Shown in pieces: positions 46,373 through 57,178 of a DNA stretch of 64,000 nt. Every line of letters begins with the position of its first letter. The first letter of the stretch is position 1. The translations under genes and the position numbers were made by a program. Source of the stretch: Humulus lupulus. Taxonomy: Eukaryota; Streptophyta; Magnoliopsida; Rosales; Cannabaceae. The stretch is from NCBI RefSeq assembly GCF_963169125.1, contig NC_084794.1, positions 118,520,358 to 118,584,357 on the forward strand, read 5' to 3'. The notes under the pieces are model-generated. The model made no database searches and was not told where the DNA came from. It saw nothing but the letters and a program-made list of their open reading frames with translations.

Positions 46373-49300
46373 TTACCTAAACAACTCAGGATATTGACTC
46401 TGCATGTCTGACTCCAGCTCCCAGGTCGATTCATCGACCTTGCTGTTCCTCCACAATACCTTAACCAAAGGTGTCGTCTTAATCCTGAGGACCTTGTCCT
46501 TTCTGTCAAGTATCTGGACTGGATGTTCCTCATAGGGGAGATCTGCCTCAAGCTCCATATCTTCATAGCTTAAAACATGAGTCACATCAGATACCTACCT
46601 CCTAAGAGTTGAAACGTGAAACACATTATGCACGGCTGAAAATGCCGGTGGTAAGGCCAACCTGTAAGCCACCTGGCCAATTCTCTCCAAGATCTCAAAT
46701 GGACCTACAAATCTAGGGCTTAGCTTGCCCTTCTTTCCAAATCTTCTCACCCCTTTCCATGGCGAGACTCTAAGGAAAACATAGTCTCCCACTTGGAACT
46801 CCACGTTCCTACGCTTAGGATCTGTATAACTTTTCTATATGCTTTGAGAAGCGAGCATCCGAGCTCTAATCTTCTCAATGGCCTCATTGGTCCTCTGAAC
46901 TGCTTCAGGACCCAAGTATCTCTTTTCTCCAGTCTCACCCCAATGAATAGGAGATCTGCACTTCCTACCATACAACATCTCATAAGGTGCTACCCTAATG
47001 GTCGACTGATAACTGTTGTTGTAGGAAAACTCTATCAAAGGAAGATACTTACTCTAGGATCCATCAAAGTCCAGCACACATGCTCGCACCATGTCTTCTA
47101 ATATCTGGATCGTCCTCTCAGATTGTGCATCTGTCTGAGGATGATAAGCAGTACTGAACTTCCACTGTGTTCCCATGGCCTTCTGTAAACTTCCCCAGAA
47201 CTTGAAAGTGAAAATGGGGTCCTGATTTGACACGATCGACCTCGGTGCCCCATGGAGGCGCATGATCTCTCTCACATAGAGATCTGCATACTGGTAAATT
47301 GTATAAGTAATCCTCACTGGTAAGAAGTGAGCTGACTTGGTGTAGCAATCCACAATAACCCAAATAGAATGATGTTGACCAAAAGCCCTGGGTAACCCCA
47401 CCACGAAATCCATTGTGATGTCCTCCCATTTCCACTCTGAGATATCCAGAGGTTGCAATAACCCTGTCGACCTCTGATGCTAAGCCTTGACCTGTTGACA
47501 TGTCAAGAACTTATCCACATATTCCACTACATCCATCTTCATCCTCGGCAACCAATACAACGATCTCACATCCTGATACATCTTCGTGGTGCTTGGATGC
47601 AAAAAATAAGGTGTAGTATGAGATTCATCCAGAATCTCTCGTCTCAAAGCAGTGTCTAACGGAACACATATCCGACCCTTGTATCTCAACAAGCCCAAAT
47701 CAGACACTGTATAATCTCTGGATACTCCAACCAAAACATCCTCTCTGATCTTGGTCAGCTGTGGATCACCCAATTGCCCTCCATTATCCTTTCCAAAAGC
47801 GTAGACTGCAGTGTAATATTGGCCAAATGACCCACCAGCAACTCTATACCAGCTCTGGTCATATCATCTGCTAACTCTCTGGCTATCAGCCTCGCACTAT
47901 AAATCTGTCCCAGACCCTTCCGGCTTAAAGCATCAACTACCATGTTGGCGTTTCCTGGATGATACAGAATCTCACAATCATAATCTTTTACTAACTCCAG
48001 CCAACGCCTTTGTCGCATATTCAAGTCTTTCTGTGTGAAGAAGTATTTCAGGATCTTATGGTCAGTGTAGATCTCACACTTCTCCCCCATAAAGGTAATG
48101 CCTCCATACCTTCAAAGCAAAAACCACAGCTGCCAACTCTAAGTCATGAGTGGGATATCTCTGTTCATACTCCTTCAGCTAACATGAGGCATAAGCTATC
48201 ACCTTGCCTGACTACATTCGAACACAACCCAAACCCTAATATGAAGCATCACAATAAATCAGAAACTTCTCCTAATATGTTGGAAGACTCAGAACCAGAG
48301 CTGTAATCAATCTCTGCTTTAGTTCCTGGAAGCTGTTCTCACACCTGTCTGACTACACAAACTTTTGATTCTTGCGTGTCAGGTCAGTCAATGAAGTAGG
48401 AATCTTAGAGAACCCTTCCTTGAAATGTCTATAATAACTTGCCAACCCAAGGAAACTTCTCACCTCTAAAGCATTCTTTGGCCTTGGCCAATCTCTGACT
48501 GCCTCAATCTTGGCTGGATCTACTTTAATCCCCTCTTTACTGACAATGTGCCCAAGGAAAGATACATGAGATAACCAGAACTCACATTTCTTAAACTTTG
48601 CAAACAGTGTGTGCTCCCTCAGTCTCTATAAAACCAATCTTAGATGTTGCTCATGCTCTAACTCTGACTGAGAATAAACCAAGATATCATTGATGAATAC
48701 GATCACAAACTGGTCCAGAAAATCCTTGAACACAAGGTTCATTAAATCCATAAAAGCAGCTGGGGCACTAGTTAATCCAAAGGACATGACTAAGAACTCA
48801 TAAAGCCCGTATCTAGTGCAAAAAGCAGTCTTTGGTATGTCTCCCTCCTTGACCCTCAACTAATGATAACCAAAACGAAGGTCTATCTTTAAGAATACCC
48901 TTTTACCTTGCAACTGATTGAACATATCATCTATCCTTGGTAGAGGATACTTGTTCTTAATTGTTAATTTATTCAGTTCTCTGTAATCAATGCACATCCT
49001 CACAGTACCATCTTTCTTCCTCACAAGCACAATTGGCACACCCCAAGGTGAGAATCTAGGTCTGATAAAACCCAAATATGACATTTCTTGCAACTGTACT
49101 TTCAATTCTTTCAGCTCAGCTGAGGACATTCTATAAGGTGCTCTAGACACTGGCTCCATCCCTGGTGCCAGTTCTATCATGATCTCAATCTCTCTGTGTG
49201 GTGGCAACCCTGGTAAATCTTCTGGAAACACATCTAAGAATTCACAGACTAATCTAGTCTCTTCTGGTTTCACTGGCATAACCTCAGTGGTGTCAACCAC

Positions 49301-49470
49301 ACTGGCTAAGAATCCAATGCAACCCCCTTGCAATAGATCACTAGCCCTCAAAACAGAAATCATAGGTATGCGGGGTCCATGCACAGTACCAACAAACACA
49401 AAAGGATCCTCACCTTCATGCTCAAAGGTGATCATCTTCCTTCTGCAATCTATGGTTGCCCCATACTTCA
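46373..49470 (-). pseudogene. Element E pol: protease end, RT, RNase H, integrase, chromodomain
   Basis: Read from 49470 leftwards: protease end ([20 protein letters not shown]); RT (about 49200-48500, [39 protein letters not shown]); RNase H (about 48300-47950, [13 protein letters not shown]); integrase (47770-46700) with HPSTTKMYQDVRSLYWLPRM, MDFVVGLPR and HPQTDAQSERT; C-terminal [20 protein letters not shown] and chromodomain-like DRKDKVLRIKTTPLVKVLWR...ESTWELES (46500-46373). The RT active site is FIND instead of FIDD (48686-48697). The second integrase aspartate is Asn (VSNQDP). Both changes remove catalytic acids. Stops occur near 48859, 48625, 47478, 47053 and 46594. The chromodomain in such elements is thought to steer integration to heterochromatin. 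Confidence 0.92.
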
Positions 49471-51424
49471 TGATAACTCTACAAATTAGAGTTATTTTAC
49501 CATATTTTATATGCTAATTGTTGCTTAGTTCTTGAGTTTTTAATTAACTTATTAAGTTTTTAAGTAATTTTAAATTTATTATTCTTATTTGGATTTTATA
49601 TAATTTTGTGTGTTTTTTTAGTTATTTTGTTGTAAAATATTGTAGTTAATTATTTGAATTAATGTTGTTTAGTTTGAGGTATAAAAAAATGTTGTTTTAG
49701 TGAAACTAAATGTTCAATTAAATTAAGTCTTAATTAATATTTTCAATGAACTAATATGATTTATGTTATAATTGAAAATATTTGAATTTGATTTAATTTA
49801 TGTTTCTTTTGTTAGGGATTTTGGTGTATTTATGCTCTTGAAAAGCATTGAAAATAAAGAAAAAAATGGCATTTTCAAGGAAAGAAATGAACAAATGGCA
49901 TAGAAGCCCACCAGCCCAGCCACCACGGGCCCAAGCCCACTGCTACCTCCAATCAGCGCGCGCCACGTGTCCAGCTGAGCCTTCCCTCCTTCAACCAGCT
50001 GCCGCCACCTGTCCTGCCTTTCTCCCAGCATGACTTCCGCCTGCCAGCCCACATGCTCCAGCCGAAGACCCCAGCTGCATCTTCTTCTTCTCAGCTGCGC
50101 CTGGCTCCTTCATTCTCAGCCACATGCAGCTGCCCAAGGAAGCCTTCAGCAAGTTGTTTTTCACAAATCACTTGGGCCTCTTCAATTCACTCGCCCAAGG
50201 CCCAAACACCATCACTTGCCTTCAACAGCAGCCACCAAAGCCCAACCTCCCAGCCGCCTGTCACTGCCGTACAAACACCTCTTGAGCCCATAAATTTGCT
50301 TATTGTCCCCTTGTCTAAAATGCCACCTTTTTACCCATTTTCTACACACTTTTTACCCCAAAATCATCATCACTCCTACAATTTACCCCTATTTACCATA
50401 TTATTATTAATTTAATCAATTTACTAAATTTAAATTGATTATTTTAATAATCTCATTTTGGCTATAAATAAGGGTTTTGAAGACCATTTTGGGGTGCTTA
50501 ATTTTTTGTTACCATTTTTTTTCTCCCATTTTCTCTCTACCATTCTCTCTTCCATTTGGGTTTTTCAAGAGCATTTTGCAAGTATGTATGTTATTTATTT
50601 TGTAATTTTTACTCTAGTTATGTGCTTCTAATCTTTTTCATAAGATTATTAAGACCATGATGAAGCAACTTGTAACTAGGTAATATTTATGTTGTATGTT
50701 GATTTCCCTTGTAATACAACAAAGTTTATGGATTTTTCTTCTACATATATTTCTTTCATCTTAAATATCTTGTATTTTAGATTGTTAGAACATATTTACA
50801 CTTTGTTCTTCATTAGTGCATAAACATAATATTCTTTATGTAAGATGTGTCATTAAATTGTACACATTCATGCTTAGAACAAAAATATTATGTTTTGCCT
50901 TATAAATAATGTTCATTGATTTATTTGTTATTTTATTAGATTGATTTACACTAAATGCTTCGAAATTATAATTTTGAAAAGTGAAGAAAAATCCTATCTT
51001 TTTATAAGAAATTTGTGCTTGAAATTATAAATATTTTTGGAAAATGATAGTTTAAATTATTTTAACTATCACTAAAACTTGGGAATCAATATACTAATAA
51101 ATATTATTAAACTTACATTTTGTGGATTCTAGTATCTTAATAATCTTTTCTTTTAACACTTATTTTCAACTCATTATTGCTTTATTTTTATTCTCTTAAA
51201 TAGTTTTATTTTTCAATCTTTTATTTTATGTTCATAATATTAAAACTCATCAATCTTTGGAGCTAGGTTAGAATTTATTATTTTTGATTTAAAATAGTTT
51301 CATTTTCGATTTTTGACAACTCCTTTGGGTTCGACATCCTTGCTTACACGATCACTATTCTATATGGACGATTCGTGCGCTTGCGATATATAAATTTTTA
51401 AACATACCTGTTTTGGGTCCATCA
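49471..51424 (+). mobile_element. Solo LTR S5 (Athila-like)
   Basis: 1954 bp, TGATAACTCTAC...GGGTCCATCA, with a perfect TSD CTTCA (49466-49470 and 51425-51429), splitting the protease codons of element E between MDWLVK and YGAT. A TATA box (CTATAAATAAGGG) is at 50462-50474. The ends resemble element F's LTR (TGATAAGTC...CGATCA) and other Athila LTRs, including the GGGTTCGACATCC and TCGTGCGCTTGCG blocks near the 3' end. The proline-rich frames at 50030-50415 are not recognisable proteins. Confidence 0.85.
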
Positions 51425-52742
51425 CTTCACTAACCAATCCATACTAAGAATCATATCAAATTCAGTCATAACTAACTCTATCAAATCCACTGTAACTATT
51501 GAGGGGTTACAATATAAGGGGTTCTAGCACTAAGAAGCTAACATGTAACTATTGAGGGTGAAGCCTCAGCTTCTGCTTGTGTCAATGCGAACACTCGAGT
51601 TGGGGCCGAGCTATCCGCTTTTCTGGGTTCTTCCTTTCTTGCTTTTGGGCAGTCTTTCTTGAAATGACCCACTGCTCCACATAAGAAGCAGGCCTTTTCC
51701 CTACATTCCCCCAAATGGCGCCTCTTGCATCTAGGGCATTCGGGATGAGTCTTCCAGGCCTCACTACCACCTTGACGACCCATTGCACTACCACGGGGTC
51801 GCCTATCAGGACCTGAAGTTGGGAAGGTGTCAGGAACCTTCCTCTTCTGATCACTGGGGCCTCCATCCCTACTAGAACCCACAAATGGAGGACCTATCCT
51901 CCTAAACTCTGTTCTGGCTGCATTGTCTCGCCAGATCCTATTCTCTGCACTCTCAACTGTGAGCGCCTTCTCCACCACCTGTGCATAAGTAGTAACTCCT
52001 GCCACAGTGGTGATACGAACATCCCAGGCTAATCTAGGATGTAGCCCCTGGAGAAATCTCTCCCTTCTGGTCCCATCAATGGGCACCAGCTCCATGGCAA
52101 ACTTTGCCAACAGATCAAATTTCAGGGCATATTCAGTCACTGATAAACTCCCCTGAAGTAATCTGATAAACTCCTCAGCCTTTGCAGCCTTGATGACAAC
52201 ATTATAGTACTTCTCATTGAATAGAGTCTGAAACTCTTCCCAACTCAGGGCATTGATGTTTCTGGTCTGGGATATAACCTCCCACCAAATTTGGGCATCC
52301 TCCCAAAACATATATGTGGCACAGGCCACCCTCTCATTACCAGTCACCCTCATGAAGTCAAGGATGGTGGTAATCATGCTCGTCCATTGCTCTGCTTTAG
52401 CAGGATCTGCACTGCCTTCAAACACTGGATGTTGCTATTTCCTAAACCTTTCATAAAAAGGCTCCCATTTGTTTCCAGTCTCAGGCAGCTGTTCAACTGC
52501 TGGCCCCGATACAGGTGGTGCCTCAGGTACACTGTTTGCTATAGGGACTTGTTGTTGTCTCAGGAGGCGGAGTTCTTCTTCCTGCCTCAAAACTCTGGCC
52601 TGTAGGTCATTGAACAACTGATAGCAGTTATCAGGAGCTGGCTGTGGAATCTGATTCTGGTCATTCTCTTGAGCCTGCCTGTTATTTTGGCCTTGATCTT
52701 CCTGGTCAGCTGATGAATCTGTCTGTCTTGGAATTATTCTAT
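51425..52742 (-). pseudogene. Element E gag and protease start
   Basis: Read from about 52742 leftwards. The N-terminal part is Gln-rich with a helix (LQARVLRQEEELRLLRQQQ). The capsid-like core (52425-51900) has VFEGSADPAKAEQWTSMI, ATYMFWEDAQIWWEVIS and WEEFQTLFNEKYY. A CCHC knuckle, CFLCGAVGHFKKDC, lies near 51640-51690, preceded by a Cys/His motif CPRCKRRHLGEC. A stop separates the N-terminal part from the core near 52435. I see no ATG for the first segment, so its start may be mutated. The remaining protease start is short and ends at S5. Confidence 0.88.
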
Positions 52743-53153
52743 CACTTATACTGTGCTAAAACAATCAATGCAGCCAGTTAAGTAGTAATAACAAAACCTC
52801 TTGCCGCCTCACGGTCCAAGATCAACAGATAATCACCTATTCCACAATTATACAGATTGATACATGACTATAGCATTTAGCATTTAACACATATCAATTG
52901 ATAATTCACAATGAATAATACTAATGAGTATGTTCTAGTAATATCAGTACTAATTAGCACGTTCTTGCTGATGATGCAGTATTCAAGGCACAACCTTATC
53001 AAGGTATCTCATGTATACAGGTAAAGCATTTAGACTATATTTAAGCAGTTAAATATACAACTACATAAATAGTTACCAAACCATGAGTCGAGCTTGTCTT
53101 CAGTGGCGAGTGTACATGCCCAGCCAGTATACTGGAACCCTAAACCTTGGCAC

Positions 53154-53167
53154 GCTCTGATACCAAT
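53154..53167 (-). promoter_or_regulatory. Second PBS-like site in element E leader
   Basis: On the minus strand ATTGGTATCAGAGCG directly follows TGTTACA. It is a perfect initiator tRNA-Met type PBS core (TGGTATCAGAGC), better than the one next to the true LTR. It marks the left end of the 5S-derived segment as an LTR end. Confidence 0.65.
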
Positions 53168-53535
53168 TGTAACACCCCACGTCACATGGGTGCTTCTTGG
53201 AATGACGACTGGCCCTAAAAACCACACGAGTCTTTCCAACATGCTTTGTCTTCACTCGCATGTTTTCTGGGAGAACTTCCCAATAGGTCACCCATCTTGA
53301 GACTACTCCAGGTCAAACACGCTTAACTTTGGAGTTCTCAAGTGATGGGCTACCGAAAAGAAGATGCATCTTGTTGGCATAGGTAGTACCCATCAATCCA
53401 TTTAAGCCATCTTCAACTGTGTAGTCACATACCTACACAGTCTTAGAATCATCACACTACCTTCCCCAGGCAATGTGGGATTGCACAGCTTTACCCGGTC
53501 TTCCCTCTACGGATCACGGGATAACGACTGTCACA
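53168..53535 (-). mobile_element. 5S-rRNA-derived LTR (Cassandra/TRIM-like)
   Basis: 368 bp, TGTAACACCCC...CTGTCACA in plus reading; on the minus strand TGTGACAGTC...GGGTGTTACA, then a PBS. It contains a diverged 5S rRNA sequence (53265-53394). Cassandra TRIM elements are known for 5S-derived LTRs and a Met-tRNA PBS, so this looks like a Cassandra-type 5' LTR plus PBS. I find no second copy, PPT or clear TSD (left CCAAT, right ATAAT). An alternative is that the segment has become part of this chromovirus leader. Confidence 0.62.
53265..53394 (-). other. 5S rRNA-like block with polymerase III internal promoter boxes
   Basis: On the minus strand the block contains GAACTCCAAAGTTAAGCGTG (A-box region, CACGCTTAACTT at 53318-53329 in plus) and GATGGGTGACC...GGGAAGT (C-box region, 53286-53296 and on). 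These align with the plant 5S internal control region with few changes. The first ~40 bases are much more diverged (CTACCTATGCCAACAAGATG). That pattern, promoter kept and the rest free to drift, argues against a functional 5S gene. Confidence 0.72.
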
Positions 53536-53537
53536 AT

Positions 53538-54592
53538 TGTTAGAGAATATATATTAATACTTCAATGGAAAAATGGAAAAACCAAATACAACTCTATGCA
53601 CAAATACAATGGACAAGATAATATTGATTAAATAAACATTACAACTCAATTGCTCAAAATACAAGTAAATAGAAATAAGATGTAGAGGAAGAAGATTACA
53701 AGCTCAATACTATAATAATACAAATAAATAAGAAGAACAAGAGGAACAAAAGAATGAAAACACAAACAAACTCTCACACAACCAAAGTGTAGAGTAATGG
53801 GGATCACCAACTTGAACAAGGTTCAAGACCTTTGTCCAAAAGCTTATTTCCCCCTATTCTCTAAGCACTAAGGGATCTCTCTAGGAAATAGCTCTCTGGA
53901 ATTATCAAGCCTTTTGGTGTATTTTCCAGCCAAGTGCTTTGTGGATAGAAAATGGTGTATCTTACAAGTGAGCATTAGGCTCCTATTTATAGAGTTTGAG
54001 ATACCCCTTTGAATTTCAAATTCCACCAACCCTCATGGCTGTTACCAATGTTTAATTGGATGTTTATGGAATTAAAATGGAGATTTGGGAGTTATTTGGA
54101 ATGTTAGAACCGTTCAATTTGGAAAAAACTAAAAATTCACATAGGTTGTCAGCCTCACTGGCCGCGGCCACTGGCTTCTGCCCCCCAGGCCGCGGCCACT
54201 GAAAGTCAGTGGTTGCGGCCACAGGCCATTTTCAGCACAAAAAATTCATTTTTCCAAAACGTCCCAAATCCTTTCCCACATGATTTTGTAACCTCCAAAC
54301 ACCTATTGGGAGTTAAAACATGTCTCCAACAGTCATATATCATCATGACTTTATGAAATCCAATCTCAAATGTGTAACATATAATATACACATTATTGGG
54401 TAATATTTAGGAGTTACAAGTTTGTAACTGATTTTGTAACTCCAAAATATGTCACATTTGGGCACACACATGTGTCCAATTTTGTGACTCTCAATAATAT
54501 GTTACAAGGTGTGACAAATCACATTTGTGTGACAAATAACATTTTTGTCACATTATTTAGTCTAATATTATATTATATGAGATAATATAACA
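53538..54592 (-). mobile_element. Solo LTR S6 (same family as S2), copy 2
   Basis: 1055 bp, TGTTAGAGAATATA...GATAATATAACA, matching S2 along its length. Flanks are ACAAT and ATAAT, a TSD with one change. The first ~35 bp differ from S2. The GC-rich palindrome module is shorter (54160-54223). It is inserted 2 bp from the end of the 5S-derived segment. Confidence 0.85.
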
Positions 54593-54645
54593 ATAATCAC
54601 CCTCCCTTAGGGGTCCGACGTCCCCACCGGACACACTTCCGGCTA

Positions 54646-54667
54646 GGTCAAGACTCTAATACCAAGT
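54646..54667 (-). promoter_or_regulatory. Element E primer binding site
   Basis: On the minus strand AC then TTGGTATTAGAGTC directly follows the 5' LTR end (GGGCATTACA). It is an initiator tRNA-Met type site with two changes. Confidence 0.7.
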
Positions 54668-56153
54668 TGTAATGCCCTGGTTGCTCCAAGACCATTACTC
54701 TGAGCTTTGAACCAAGCTTAACTCGCTAATCAAGTTCTTTGGTTATAAACGTGCATCTAGGTATTATTAACAGGCTAAGGTGAAAACTGATCAAAAGGAA
54801 AGGATATATTTTATTTAAAACATAAAACTGTTTATGGGCTCATAAAAGCGTTTACAAGTTATTTAAAATAAAAAATGGTCATTACAGTGAAAAAGTTACA
54901 ACCCGTCGACCTAAGCGGCAAAAATAGGGTTAACCCGCTAGTTCCTCCGAGAAACACCTTGGCCGTGGTGGTCAAGCGACCGCATATGTACACATCACCA
55001 CCTAAGCTCTCCACTCAAGGTTGGGTGAGCTTTTCTTTCCCTTTTCCTGTACCACATAGCACTCGTGAGCAAAGGCTCAACAAGAAAACTCATTACTGCA
55101 TGTATATAATATCAAATGATGATCATGATAATCATACAAAGCTCATAGCCCTGAATAGATGAGTGAATATCACTTCAAGGTTTTGGTAACATTTTTGGGG
55201 CTTGTAGCCCTAATCAGATGAGTGACTGATGAGCAAGTCACTAACATAAACCAGATAAGTGACTGATGAGTATGTCACAAGCTTAAACAGATGAGTGACT
55301 GATGAGTAAGTCACTAGCTTAAACTAGATGAGTGACTGATGAGTGAGTCACTAACGTGAATCAGATGAGTGACTGATGAGTGAGTCACTAACGTGGGCTC
55401 AGCACCCATAGCCATGTGATGATGCAGTCACCTGGACCTTCTAGCCCTGGCTCTAAGTGACTAGTCATGAGCTAGGCAAGCGCTTTTAGTTTTCATCGAA
55501 CTTGAGGTCGGTCCAGCATTAATGCTCATCATGAGTCATTCAATGCTAATGTCGATTAGATCTAATATTTATCGGCTTGCATTAAACTCGCTAAGATCAT
55601 TCTTGACTTATGAGTCTATACCATATGATCAGTGCTCAATACTACTGCCGAACTTGACTAATGAATCACAGCTTCATAGTTACTACTGACACCATTGACG
55701 ATTCTGACTAATGAGTTAGTGCCATTCACAAGTAAGAAATATTTGCTAAGCATTTGATATGCAATCAATGTCCACATTTAAACACTCAACATGCCTCATG
55801 AATAACTATGCATGTCACATACCTAGTGCAGTTTTCTTACCTCTAGTTCGAACGAGAAATAGTAAAAGAACGTCCCTTGAGAACAATCGACCTTTTGATT
55901 CCTTAACGGTCACCTAGTCATAACCAATTATAGCCTCCATTAATGAAAATCAACAATAAAAGGGTCTTGACCTAAACCTCACTCCCAGGACCCCAATTTG
56001 TACCCAAACGATGAGTGGATTCGATCCCGAGCCTTAGGAATTGAAAGCCCAAGCCAAAAACCCTCAAAAGTGCCTAGCGCCCCAGCGCTATTGGCATAAT
56101 AGAAAACCCTCTGACTAGCGCTGTAGCGCCCATGGATGAGCGCTATAGCGCTC
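54668..56153 (-). repeat. Element E 5' LTR, truncated
   Basis: Matches 43850 to about 45385, including the five-unit minisatellite (55214-55394). It has about 45 bp missing near 56071 and stops at an AGCGCTATAGCGCT palindrome near 56140-56153. About 1 kb of the LTR, including its promoter half, is lost; the adjoining sequence is an unrelated gag fragment on the other strand. Confidence 0.82.
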
Positions 56154-56890
56154 CCATTAGTGCAGGCCTCGCCCCCGATAGATACAATTCAGGAGAGGAT
56201 AAATCAACTCGAGGAATATTTCAGGATCCATCAAGAGGGAAAAGACAAGGAGAAAGCGTACAACTCGGATGAGGAACTTCAATCGTTCACTCCTCATATT
56301 TTGAACACACCTTTCCCACATGGGTTCAAAATACCCCACGTGGCCCCATATGACGGGAATACCAACCCTGGTAGCGACTTGAGCACGTCTAACACAGTGA
56401 TGAGAACTTGTAATGTTGTCCTCAAAATTTGGTTCATGCTCTTCCCAACAACGTTGTTGTTAGGAGTTGCAAAAAGTTGCTTCAACAAGTTCTGTTGACA
56501 TTCGACCTCGTCGTGGGAACAATTGCCAAAAGAGTTTAAGAAGTAGTTTTGAGTTGCAAAGAGCATCAAGCTCGAAGCTTCCTCTTTGGAAAACATTAAG
56601 CAACAACCAGGAGAGTCACTTAAGAAATATCTCGCTAGATTCAACATCGAAGCAGCCTAAGCTTGAGATGTTGATGACAGTAGCCATCCAATGGCTATTC
56701 GAGCTGGAATCTTGCCCGCAAGCCCCCTTTAGGATGACTTGTAGAGAATACCAGTGCGAACCATAGCAGAGTTCATTCTTTGTGCTCAGAGGTTCATCAA
56801 TGTAGAAGAGGCCAGGTCGGCACTAAAATTAGTGCCCCAAACCCCAATAACTACAATGACGAACATTAACCCAGCAACAAGATCGACAAC
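56154..56890 (+). pseudogene. Tat-type gag fragment (element H family)
   Basis: A plus-strand copy of the same gag region as H 8980-8417: SPPIDTIQERINQLEEYF, FPHGFKIPHVAPYDGNTNPG, KLEASSLENIKQQ, then SLKKYLARFNIEAA and SAIRAGI-like text. It has several frameshifts (near 56400, 56495 and 56560) and stops. It is not collinear with D or E and has no LTR of its own in the window. Its left end is the breakpoint with the E LTR; its right end is the partial LTR at 56891. Confidence 0.8.
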
Positions 56891-57178
56891 TATAACACCC
56901 TACTTCCTTAGAGTGGTTACCATGTGATTTTAAAATGTGTCGTTAGCTCGCTAATCGAGGTTTTAGATCAAAAAGTGTGATTAAATTGAGAAAAAGATAT
57001 ATTTAACGAAAAGTAGGTATACAAGATTTGGACATTTATTAAACTCATAAAAATGTTACATTAGGATCCCAAAACACTATTTCAAAATGTATTTACAACT
57101 GAAAAGTTATGGTACAGTCGACCTAAACGACAAAATAAACTGTTTATAACGTGTCCCTCAAAACAACCCTGGTCGTGG
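56891..57178 (-). repeat. Partial LTR (TGTAACG family)
   Basis: Starts TATAACACCCTACTTCC and shares with the E LTR the blocks TAGCTCGCTAATCGAG, GTTA(T/C)...GTCGACCTAAACGAC and CCTGGTCGTGGTG. It is cut by element F at 57179. The start shows TG mutated to TA. Confidence 0.65.

Larger units (their letters stand above)
52743..54667 (-). other. Element E leader, expanded by two insertions
   Basis: Reading leftwards from the 5' LTR: PBS, about 50 bp of GC-rich leader (TAGCCGGAAGTGTGTCCGG, GGGACGTCGGACCCC), then solo LTR S6, then a 368-bp 5S-derived segment ending GGGGTGTTACA. A second PBS-like ATTGGTATCAGAGC follows (53154-53167), then about 410 bp of non-coding leader to gag. Nothing coding is seen. 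Confidence 0.7.
43850..56153 (-). mobile_element. Element E: chromovirus-type Ty3 retrotransposon
   Basis: Long LTRs TGTAATGCCCT... at 43850 and 54668 enclose a minus-strand gag-pol with a C-terminal chromodomain-like region, a leader and a PBS. This is typical of plant chromoviruses with long LTRs (Tekay-like; lineage by resemblance). Nested inside are S5 (49471-51424), a 5S-derived segment (53168-53535) and S6 (53538-54592). The right LTR is cut short at about 56153, so no TSD can be checked; the left flank is GTACA. Confidence 0.88.

Noticed and set aside
50030..50415. Proline/serine-rich overlapping frames as a protein gene
   Set aside because: They lie within solo LTR S5, overlap in two frames, show no family resemblance, and precede the TATA box of that LTR.
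53265..53394. A functional 5S rRNA gene
   Set aside because: The promoter boxes are kept but the first ~40 bases are strongly diverged, and the block sits inside a TG...CA unit next to a PBS. An LTR of 5S origin explains it better.
56136..56498. An open frame running from the E LTR into gag as a fusion gene
   Set aside because: Its start codon lies in LTR sequence at a rearrangement breakpoint and the gag part has frameshifts; accidental.
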